64,000 bases of DNA from NCBI GenBank assembly GCA_015847255.1, contig JADLZK010001299.1:124001-188000 (forward strand). Direction: 5' to 3'. Positions 23,792 through 32,355 of this stretch are shown piece after piece. The stretch comes from Hyparrhenia diplandra. Its lineage: Eukaryota; Streptophyta; Magnoliopsida; Poales; Poaceae. A model generated the notes under the pieces. That model had not been told where the DNA came from. It did not search any database and saw only the letters and a program-made list of their open reading frames with translations. Position 1 is the first letter of the stretch. Each line of letters starts with the position of its first letter. Both the position numbers and the translations under genes were made by a program.

Positions 23792-25198
23792 TGTAGGATC
23801 CGATGGAAGCCTAGAGGGGGGTGAATAGGCTTAACCCACGATAATCGACTGTTAAAACTTAAGCACCTTTGTCGATTACACTACGGGCGCGGCCTTTGCC
23901 CATGTAGTAGGAGCGGCACTTGCCGCGCTATAAAGGCGGCGAGAGAGAGACGTAAACCGAAAAGGAACTTCTCTCTGAAAGTGGTGGGCGCGGCCTTTGC
24001 CGCGTCTATGGGCGGCTGCTTGCCGCGGGTCACTTCACGAGAGGTGACCTCGAGGTGGGAACAGGAGCTTGCACTTGCTTGAAGATGATTCTCCTAGGTT
24101 CACGCACACAAGTATCTCCTGAGAACACAAGCTATATCTGGGCGAAACCTTGTCACAAAGTAGATCGGGTGAAGCCCTTTCTCACAAGACAAATATGCAA
24201 CAAAAGTAAAGGGACAAGGTGACACAAGGATTTAACCCGTGGTTCACCGCGCCACCAAATTTGGGCTACGTCCACGTTGTTGAGGTTGCCACACAAGGCT
24301 TAGCTTGCCCACCGGCTTGCTTTTTCCCTCGTTCACAAGTCTAGGGAGTTAACCCTAGAGATGTGGGGTAATAATTATTCTTTGTAGATCGAGGTTACAA
24401 ACCTCCCAAGGCTGCCACCACGAAGGGGGGGCAAGCTCAAGGGCGACGCCCTAGCCGTCTAGGAGCAAGCTCAAGAGTAAAAGAACCCTAGGGTTCCGGC
24501 CAAAGCGTGAACCAAATGCTCTTTTGAGTGGGGAAGTCGTAGATCCGGTCTCCAATCGAAGTTTGCGGTTTGTTTCCCTCAAGAATCCCAGGTGGGAAGT
24601 GAGAGATTGAGTGGGGAGCTCAAAGGTGCTTCAATGGAGGTGAGAGAGAGCAAAAAGATGGTCTCACGGGCTGTTCTGGTCGGGAGGAAGAAGAAAGTGA
24701 GCGGTGACCGTTGGGGAGGGGTAGAATGGGTATTTATACCCCCACGGACCCAACGGTGCGATTAAGATGTGGCCTTTGCCCGCCTTGACACGCTGCTTGC
24801 AGCGTAAGGGCGCGGCTTGCTGCCGCACCATTCTTGTGACCTGCTTGCCCGCGCCGACTGACTGGCGAGAAGTGTGAAACACGGTGATTTCTTTGGTGGT
24901 GGGGCTGGAGTTGTGTGTGGTGTGCGGATTTGATGTTTAGAGCACTTGGTCCACGGATGCCGAGAATCCTATGATCCCTCTTAATAGTGCGGCATTTCCT
25001 AAACTCAAGATTCAAAATATAAAATGATTTAAATGCCTTGATCAGGAAACACCATCATCTAGCTTATTTGGTACCTTTGGACTGTTCACCAACTCCATAT
25101 TTTACTCCCGCATGTCATGTCATCTTCGTAAATCTCATTAGTCCCCTAATTCGGTGGTCATCAACGCCAAAACCCACTTAGAGCTTGATTGCACTTAC
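23792..25198 (-). repeat. 5' LTR (right on the + strand)
   Basis: Starts TGTAGGATC and ends TGCACTTAC on the + strand. The final A present in the left LTR is missing and GGTTC follows at once. It is slightly longer than the left LTR because it keeps more GC-rich palindromic sequence (23,880-24,030 and 24,770-24,870). Confidence 0.9.
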
Positions 25199-25203
25199 GG
25201 TTC
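25199..25203. repeat. Target site duplication, right copy (GGTTC)
   Basis: Matches 12,555-12,559 exactly. Confidence 0.75.
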
Positions 25204-26199
25204 CCTCTTGCATCGAGCGGCCACGGGTCCTTCAGGAAGTCGTTTCACCTCGACACAAGTTCCCCGATGATGCCACGAACCACACCAAGACCGGGGAAAG
25301 CACTTTCGAGTCGCTACACCTTCTTCACAATGTTGACGCTCGTTTAAACTAAATTCTATATACCAAACCACTTCAACACAACACATATGAATTGAGGTGA
25401 ATATATGGGCATCCAAGCATAACCTACTACTAGTAATCCAGTGGGTAGTTATATGAATATTATAGAACGACGATTACGGATCCTTTGTTTGACAAATGTT
25501 CGAGTATATATAATCTTCAAATGGTTGAAACTTTATTACTTTTTCATCCACTAGAGATGTGCATATTTTAGGTGACCGTTCGTGTGATGACAAACAAGAT
25601 TTCTCTATCTTGCTAGGGTACTTACGTACACTGGTACACACGAGTGGCTTCTACACTTTGTATTTAGTGGCTAATAATCGTAATTGTTCCCTAGTGAATG
25701 GACTTTAACCACCCTACAGTACAGTGTACAGTTCTCAAGTCTTTTTTTTGTTTTGTCAGATATCGTTCTCTAGAGAAGACAGCTGCTTGCTTCGTGTACT
25801 AGTATTGGGTTGTTGGGGAGGTGAATATAGGTCAATTGGCTATGCATGCACGGCTACTAACAGTCTTTCAACGGCCGCAGTGTTAGATTCCATTTCGTTT
25901 ATTTCTTCTTCGTGCGACAATCAGACAGCATGGACCCCTATTCCCCTAAAACAATCTTACCTTGCTAGATTTACATCATTATTACGTCCAAACAAACAAT
26001 CTCTCCTAGCCGTTTAAGTATCCATTGCCAAAGACGAAAAAGATGATATGATAGACAGAGGTCATATTCAGATACCAGATGGAACAGAACTTTGTCATCG
26101 CCCCCATCGTCACCCTGCCTACAAGATACTATTGAGTGCCAGAACTAAAACTTGGAATCTTTGACCATTGATCTATCAAATCCACCAAATCTGATGATA
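25204..26199. other. Intergenic DNA, no gene recognised
   Basis: Ordinary AT-leaning sequence. Short ORFs lack motifs. Nothing matches the repeat families of this window. Confidence 0.35.
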
Positions 26200-26290
26200 T
26201 ACCTGGTTTTTACGTGGTTAGTATTCTATGAAAAATGCTAAAACATGACACTATATTAGAATTGCATGTTTTCTTGGGACGGAGGGAATA
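26200..26290. mobile_element. Stowaway-like MITE remnant (one end)
   Basis: Ends in TTCTTGGGACGGAGGGAATA, the hallmark terminal sequence of Tc1/mariner-type Stowaway MITEs in grasses. The opposite end is not recognisable. Confidence 0.5.
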
Positions 26291-27120
26291 GGTTTGAATC
26301 CGTATACACAAAATATTTTTAGTTTTTGGGTGAAGCTTACACTACTACACCTATTTATTTTGAGGTTTGCTACTTGTATTTTTTGTCATCAAAGGTCAAG
26401 GGGTAAAGACGGCAATAATGAAAGAGCCTATTTTATTTATTTTTGTTAAGAGTACCCTTTTTTTTTTTTTTTGCCATACATGTTTTTTTGGGGGAAACAA
26501 AAATATCGTCCCCATGTCCCTTCCCACCTTTTTAGCAATTGGTAAACAGGGCGGCATCATGTGTAAAAATGCGTGCAACCTTTCTCGCGCGCATCACTCT
26601 TTCACGTGACGTCTTCTAAAGGTGGAGCATTTGGAAAAAATAGACAGTAGAAAAATGGATCCTGATGCAAATATACTTGAGAAAAATATATAAAAGTTGT
26701 TATAATATTTTAGAAATTGTATAGGATTCTGAGGTAAAAATTGTCTTCTATATTTTAGAAAGTCAAATGTGGGATACTCTTGGAGATGACCTCTTTTTCC
26801 TCCCCATACTTATTTGCGAGTTGGCAAATAACATGTTTTGAGGAACAAAATATAGAGTACTCTTCAAGATGCTCTTAATAATATATTTAATATAATAGTA
26901 AAAAGGGCTAGGGCTAAAGATGGTATAATGGAAAAGGTTGACGGCCCGATTCCGACTCCTCTTCTTCACAAAACAAGGCTGGCGCGTGAGGGATATGCCA
27001 CACCAAAATTTGGCAAAATCGACTACGCTACTTATCTCTCCAGGAAATAAAACCCTAGCGAATTGGCAACGCCTCCTCCCCCGCCTCCCATAGCACTCAA
27101 TCCCCGGACTCCTAGCTTTA
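26280..27120 (+). promoter_or_regulatory. Promoter module copy E (promoter only, no ORF)
   Basis: Shares with the leaders of copies A-C the GGTAAAGACGG segment (26,400), the GGTATAATGGAAAA segment (26,920), GGCTGGCGCGTGAGGG (26,970-26,990), the AATAAAACC TATA-like box (27,046-27,054) and the AACGCCTCCTCCCCCGCCTCC leader. Homology ends near 27,105 and the unit runs directly into the AATAGACTCATATATAATGA segment also seen at 11,170. No ORF related to the family follows. Confidence 0.6.
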
Positions 27121-27600
27121 GAGCGACCACTCAAGCACCTCTATGGTGGATGTGAGCTCCCAAAAGACCGTTTGGTAGAGCTCTAGCTTTGAAATAGACT
27201 CATATATAATGATGAAAACATAATCAAGGACCAACATTGAAAAACATGACTTCATCTTCTTCCCACATGTGACCATGGCGGTAGTAGCGGGGGATGGTCG
27301 GGACTAGGCAATGGGGGCGTCCGAGGGGGGGCGGACATGGGCAAGGATCAAAGCGGGCGGCGGGTCGCGCACCAGTATACGAGGGGCGAGGGGTCGGTTT
27401 GTGGTGCTCTATAGCTACGTGTGTGGCGAGCGGGGATGGGTGAGACCATGGCCCGGTACATAGAGGAAATGGGTGTCATGGCGTATGGGCGAGGCGAGCT
27501 AGGTGGTGGGGCACGCGACAATGTAGGGGCCCAATCAAGGTGGCGGTGCGAGCTAGCGTCAAGCTAGGGCAAGAAAGATGATGCGGAGAGCCCGAGCAGG
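27121..27600 (+). repeat. Second copy of the dispersed repeat unit
   Basis: Aligns with 11,090-11,560: GTGGATNTGAGCTCCCA, AAATAGACTCATATATAA, ACATAATCAAGGACCAA and TTCATCTTCTTCCCAC occur in the same order, then GC-rich sequence with GGGTCGCG and GGGATGGGTG. Non-coding by eye. Confidence 0.55.
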
Positions 27601-28380
27601 GTTAGTGTGGGAGGGCAACGAGCATCCATGACCCGAGGCCCTCTCCGTGCGCTACTTGAGGCCGGCGAGGCGGGCTCCGATCCCTCGGGCGGAAGGCCGA
27701 GGAGGCAGGCGGGCGGCAAGGCCGCGGGCGGGGCCGGCGGTCGGGCGAGACCGATGGATGTAGCCCGGCGGTGGGTGAGAGGAGTGGATGTGAGAGGGGT
27801 GACTCCACTCGTGCGTGCGTGCTCGACCCGGCGGGCGACTCCGCCGTCCCGATTTTGACGGACCAGAGCCAACCCACATCTACCCCTGAATATTCCACCC
27901 TAGGTTGGCTCCGTCCCCTCGGCTCCCCATCCAAACACCGAAAAGGGGTTCGACCCACCGAAGTTGGCCCCACTCTCCAACGACGGTCAAGGAACCAAAG
28001 TTTCTTCGACGTAAGTCCCAAACTTAGATATATTTTGGAGTTTGAATCGTCACGCAAAGATTTATTTTTGGTGTCAAGCTTACACCAATACAACAATCAA
28101 TTTTCTTGGTCAAAGACTCGGACCATCCGCACTCATGTTTCTCTATTTACTTCCTCTATACATCCTAGTCATCAAGATTCTCTCTTTTACAAAGACATTC
28201 TCTCCCGCACTCTTCTTTCTTTAAATTCTCCCTCTATCCGGTCCCTAGTCATCAGGTGGGACCTATTTATAATTTTATCTAAATATATCCATGTGACATC
28301 TCGTTTTGAAGGATTTATTGAAACGTAATTTAGTGGTGTAATCGAATTTAATTTGGTTTTGTGATTTGTGAGTTGTAACA
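27601..28380. other. GC-rich then AT-rich DNA, no gene recognised
   Basis: 27,600-27,870 is GC-rich with overlapping frames on both strands and no domain. 27,870-28,380 has ordinary composition. Confidence 0.3.
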
Positions 28381-28462
28381 TTTTTAGGTGATTGAAACCA
28401 TGGGGCCCGCCATCGGCACATTTTCTCTCTCCCGCTCCTGGCCTCCCCGCGCATCTTTGCTT

Positions 28463-28631
28463 TGGTCCCACGTGCCTTTGCATCGGAGTTCCGCTATCTT
28501 TGTGTGCCACATTCGCCGCCGGGGTGCCTCTTCTCTCTCTTGTTTACCGTGGTCCCACGTGCAATGTACGGGAGTTCCGCTATCTTTGTGCCACATTCGC
28601 CGGGGGTGCCTCTTCTCTCTCTTGTTTACCG
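28463..28631. repeat. Tandem duplication, units of 87 and 82 bp
   Basis: The units start TGGTCCCACGTGC and contain GGAGTTCCGCTATCTTTGTG and GTGCCTCTTCTCTCTCTTG. A third unit begins at 28,632 but breaks off after a few bases. Conceptual ORFs here only mirror the repeat. Confidence 0.7.
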
Positions 28632-28739
28632 TGGTCTTCCAGCACCCCGCTGCAGCAGCATTTTTCCGGTAAAAGCTTCCTCCAGGGACGCGTCGCGTAC
28701 GCGAGTGCAGATGGTCTCAAGGGTAACGACGGTACTAAT

Positions 28740-29135
28740 GGAAAAACCCTATTTTATTTATTTTTGTCAATCAATAAAAAGGCTTAATAGGGGTAAAGAC
28801 GGTATAAATGGAAAAACCCCTCCTCCGTGGGCCGTGGCTAAACCCCGCCGCCGGAGCCGTGGCGGGAGGCTGAGGTTGCCGATTCCGACTCTTCCTCTTC
28901 TTCCAGCTAGCGCATAACCGACCTATCTTCCCGGGCGATAAAACCCGCGAGCGTCGGCGCCGCCGCCTCCCCGCGCCTCCCAGAGCTTTCGATTCCCGCG
29001 ATCTCGATCTCCCTCCCGACCACAGCTCCGCGCACGCGCTTCCTTCGCGATCTCGACCCCGGTTCCTCGAACCGATTCCGGCGTCCTCGGTTCCCCGCTC
29101 CCCTCGAGTCGTCGCCGCCTTTCGATCCTGCTTCC
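28740..29135 (+). promoter_or_regulatory. Promoter and leader of gene copy A
   Basis: Contains two GGTAAAGACGGTA-type segments, a GATAAAACC TATA-like box at 28,937-28,945, and a GC-rich leader with CGATTCCCGCGATCTCGATC and GCTTCCTTCGCGATCTCGAC. The same blocks occur in the same order before B (41.4-41.8 kb) and C (57.1-57.47 kb) and in promoter-only copies D and E. The distance from the box to the ATG is about 190 bases. Confidence 0.6.
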
Positions 29136-29753
29136 ATGCCGTCGCCGATGTCGTCCGCAGCTGCTCCTCCTTCCTCGCCCGACCCCCGCTTCCTTCGAGT
29201 CGTCATCGTCCCTTCGCATCCTGTTGCGACGCCGAGCCCGCCGCCTCCTCCGGCGGCGGATCGGAAGCGTCCCTCGCCGCTGCTGAAGAGGATGAGCCTG
29301 CTCTTTCCGGCGGCGGATCGGAAGCGTCCCTCGCCGCTGCTGAAGAGGATGAGGCCGCTCTTTCCGGCGGCGGATCGGAAGCGTCCCTCGCCGCTGCTGA
29401 AGAAGATGCGGCTGCTCTTTCCGTACGCCGCCGTGTCCCGGGCGTTCGGCTGTTGCAAGAACCGCGCCCGCGGCATGGCTGTCGTCGGGGCCCACATTGG
29501 GCTCCGCTTCCTCTACGTGTTCCAGTGGTGCCAGTGGATCTGCTTCAACATGCCCGATCCCAATCCTGAGGTGACCGTCTGCTTCCGCGTCTTGTTCAAC
29601 CTCCTCGTGGCTCTTACTGTGCTCCACTGGTGCTATTGGATCTGCTACAACATGCCCGTGTTTGGGGTGTACGCTCTGAAGAACAAGCAGCAGCCGGCAA
29701 CGGCTGTGGTTCTGCTGCTCCCACCTCCACCTCCGGAGATGGACATGTGCTAA
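29136..29753 (+). CDS. Small proline-rich, Cys/Trp-rich putative membrane protein, family copy A
   Basis: 205 codons; I do not recognise the family. Residues 1-39 are Ser/Pro-rich (SSPDPRFLRVVIVPSHP). Residues 40-96 are three 19-residue repeats (RKRPSPLLKRM-type, basic, 57 bp each). Then come a Cys/Arg patch, a hydrophobic stretch with WCQWICFNMP (131-140), a hydrophobic helix (FRVLFNLLVALTVL), and a second WCYWICYNMP (165-174). The C-terminus is Pro-rich and ends EMDMC. Two hydrophobic segments suggest membrane association. The start was chosen at 29,136; an in-frame ATG at 29,148 aligns with the start of copy B and may be the true one. A CAG|GTGAGT donor follows in the 3' region (29,800). 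Copy C repeats the C-terminal half almost exactly. No function is inferred. Confidence 0.6.
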   Translation: MPSPMSSAAAPPSSPDPRFLRVVIVPSHPVATPSPPPPPAADRKRPSPLLKRMSLLFPAADRKRPSPLLKRMRPLFPAADRKRPSPLLKKMRLLFPYAAVSRAFGCCKNRARGMAVVGAHIGLRFLYVFQWCQWICFNMPDPNPEVTVCFRVLFNLLVALTVLHWCYWICYNMPVFGVYALKNKQQPATAVVLLLPPPPPEMDMC

Positions 29754-31230
29754 GTGTTTGGTCCCTGCGTCTGGTATGTGTTTTCATGCTTGCTGGCCCC
29801 AGGTGAGTTCCCTGATCCATTCTTCAAGATAGACTCTGTTTTAGTTGCATATCTACACAGGTGTCGTTGCTCTCCTTGCTCAAGGTACATGCCCTCCACA
29901 TCCCGGGCCCTCTTTATTGTCTTATTGCTTTGTTATGCAGCTATAAGTGTCTGGAATCTGAAATATTAAGTTTTGAAACAAGAAATTTTTTAGATTTTAG
30001 GTTCCATACATAGTTATCTGTGGCCCATATGATTAGGTGCAGATTTTCATTGCTGTTTAGGCACCACTAGGAATTGGAAGATGCTCCATGTGTGTTTCTG
30101 GTTTAGCTACTAAGTCTATGCTCAACCTCTGTTTACTTCTGTGCAAAAAAAAAGAAGAAAAATAAAAAATAAAAAGAGAAGAAAAAACAACAAAAAAAAA
30201 AAACTGTTTACTTAGCTACTTACAGGTGTTTCTGCTCTTGCTCAAGGTACATGTACTGCAAAGTCTCCCCTTCCCGGCCTTACCTTTGATTCAGTATCTT
30301 TAATTGTCGTATTGCTTAATTGTGCATATAAGTGTCTGAAATATTAAGTTTTTGAACAGATACTATGCCGTCACTTGCTGAAAAGGTTATGCTTTCTCTT
30401 GCTCGGAGTCCATCAAGGGTGTCTGCATATACTGTAAGTTTTCTACTTGAATCATAAATTTATACATTTTTCAGACCTCAGATTTAGTCGGTCCATGGCA
30501 TGTTCACTATCGGTTCTCTTGTATAACAATTTGTGCACTTTGTGTCATTTGTGATAAACAAACTTTGTGATAATAGATGGATCAATGGGAAGTACCAGGG
30601 TGCTGAAATTTTTTTGCTTTCTCTTGCCTCACAGTTCATCAAGGGTTTCAGTATACACTGTTAAGTTTTCTAGTAGACTATAAAAGCTATACATTTTTCA
30701 GACCTTAGATTTAGTCAGACCACAGCATGCTTAGTATGGGTTCTAATATATAACACTTTCCACTCTCAACCCTATGTTATGTTTGTCTTGAAACAAAAAT
30801 GAGTTAGCGTGGATCTTTCATTTGGACATCGACATAAGCACAAATATGTTAATGTTGAACTATTGTAGCTATCTTCCAGTTAGCAATCTTAACAAATGTG
30901 GATAGTTCTGTTTACAGTTCTTCTATTTTTTAAAAATCTATGAGATTACTAGGATGCGTTGCTTCCTTAAATTCTTTTGTTAGTACAATCATTGACTGGA
31001 TGCATCATGATAGTTTCTCTATCTACCTCACTGTATTTGACCATTTCTTGATTTTACAGCATGTAAATGCTTTTTGTTGTTACATGACCTGGGAAATGTA
31101 CTTCATATATATTTGACAACTTGATTTGATTACATAAGTGCAATGTGGAGCACTTTAGTGGATAGAAATTTGTTAGTTATTCTAGTATGTTTTTAACTCA
31201 TTTCTTTGTTATTTGTGATAGACAGGCTTT
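29754..31230 (+). repeat. Block A non-coding module with repeated mini-exon-like segments
   Basis: Nearly identical to 42,333-43,755 (B) and 57,686-59,170 (C). It holds splice-like units: 29,861-29,884 (24 nt) and 30,226-30,246 (21 nt), both GTGT...CTTGCTCAAG between an AG and GTACATG; and 30,360-30,433 (74 nt; reads MPSLAEKVMLSLARSPSRVS) between GAACAG and GTAAGT. A second diverged form of the last unit and its downstream sequence lies at about 30,620-31,140. It probably represents 3' UTR introns of the small gene or a spliced non-coding RNA. Confidence 0.55.
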
Positions 31231-31570
31231 GCGATGAAAGGATGAATGGAAGGACAAGCACGATGAAAAGATTTGACTCCCTTTGCTCCACCTGCCGAGG
31301 ATAGAGGACAGAAGGTGCCAAACATTAGTGAAAGCGCATCACTTAACACCCGAGCTGAACGTGACTGTCAAGGAGTGCAAGTGCGGGCCTGAGGGGGCTG
31401 CGATGAAAGGATGAATGGAAGGACAAGCACGATGAAAAGATTTGACGCCCTTTGCTCCACCTGCCGAGGGATAGAGGGACAGAAGGTGCCGAACATTAGT
31501 GAAAAGCGCGTCACTTAACACCGGAGCTGAACGTGACTGTCAAGGAGTGCAAGTGTGGGCCTGAAGGGGG
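31231..31570 (+). repeat. Tandem duplication of about 169 bp, copy A only
   Basis: The GCGATGAAAGGATGAATGG to GAGTGCAAGTG segment occurs at 31,231-31,399 and again from 31,400. Copies B (43,757) and C (59,177) have it once, so the duplication happened in A after the blocks separated. Confidence 0.8.
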
Positions 31571-32100
31571 CAGGCTGGCCATGCCCTGGCCAACGGCGCC
31601 ATCAAGGTGGCGCGACCAGATGAGGGGCGGCCTCCAGCCACGCCGTTAACTCCCAAACTCAGAGAATATAGAATAATGGAAAGAAATAGGAAGAATAGAA
31701 ATAGGATCTAAGATTAGATGGGATCTGAGGAGTCCAAATCTATAAGGACTCCCTCTCTCTCTCTCTACTTGATGAGATACATGTCCATTTGAGACCTTAA
31801 ATATATATAGGGGGCATTGTAACCAATCTAATCTAATAAAGAAATAGCCTTGGCTTCCCTGGTCTCTCCGCTCTCCTGCCCCTCCCTCTCCCTGCCGTCT
31901 CCTCTGAAGTGACCACTTCAGAAGATGGGCATTTATTATTTTGTTCATTGTTTTTTGAGTTCATTTCATTTTGATAAGCAGGCTTTGTGATGAAGGGATG
32001 AATGGGAGGACCATCGTGCTGAAAAGATTTTGCTTTGTCTTGCCATTCCAGTCCAAGCAAAGATAGAGGACACGTGGTGGCAAACATTGCAGGGGCGCTA
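31571..32100 (+). repeat. End part of module shared by A, B and C
   Basis: CCAACGGCGCCATCAAGG, then a (CT)n tract, TATATATAGG and AATCTAATCTAATAAAGA occur in all three copies. The following CCTTGGCTTCCCTGGTCTC part (31,846-32,090) is shared by A and C only. Homology of A with C stops near 32,085. Confidence 0.65.
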
Positions 32101-32249
32101 CAATAGAGAGAAGGGATGTTCAGATTCTTTTGTCTTCAGATTCTTACATGATATTGATAAAGATTTCTTTTTGCTCTTTCATTGAACCTTCAGTAAGCAA
32201 TTCTTCCTTTTACTGAGCTATGGGTATGGGTTCAATACTCCAGGAACTA

Positions 32250-32355
32250 AAGCTGTGAAGAACCGCTGCAGGTTGGTTAGATGTCAGCATGTCGCTACTG
32301 CAAAGCTGTGAAGAACCGCTGCAGGTTGGTTAGATGTCAGCATGTCGCTACTGCA
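32250..32355 (+). repeat. Tandem duplication of 53 bp
   Basis: The segment starting AAGCTGTGAAGAACCGCTGC is repeated perfectly once, 53 bases later. Found only in block A. Confidence 0.85.

Larger units (their letters stand above)
12560..25198 (-). mobile_element. Ty1/copia LTR retrotransposon, Sirevirus-like, near full length, minus strand
   Basis: About 12.6 kb between two LTRs of roughly 1.36 and 1.41 kb, bounded by GGTTC duplications. Minus-strand order: 5' LTR, PBS, large gag with coiled coil, protease, integrase, reverse transcriptase, RNase H, a roughly 3.5 kb 3' region with an env-like coding remnant, PPT, 3' LTR. Integrase before RT defines copia. The oversized gag, the extra region after pol and the AAAAAGGGGGAGAT PPT fit the Sirevirus clade. 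All reading frames are interrupted, so it looks non-autonomous, unless some of the indels are sequence errors. Confidence 0.92.

Noticed and set aside
27602..28328. ORFs of 164 and 185 codons on opposite strands
   Set aside because: Composition-driven, overlapping on both strands, no recognisable domain and no copy elsewhere in the window.
28907..29627. Long minus-strand ORFs (196 and 234 codons) opposite gene copy A
   Set aside because: They are antisense readings of the GC-rich leader and the 57 bp repeats, show the same repeated residues and no domain; the plus strand has the ATG, promoter box and conserved copies.
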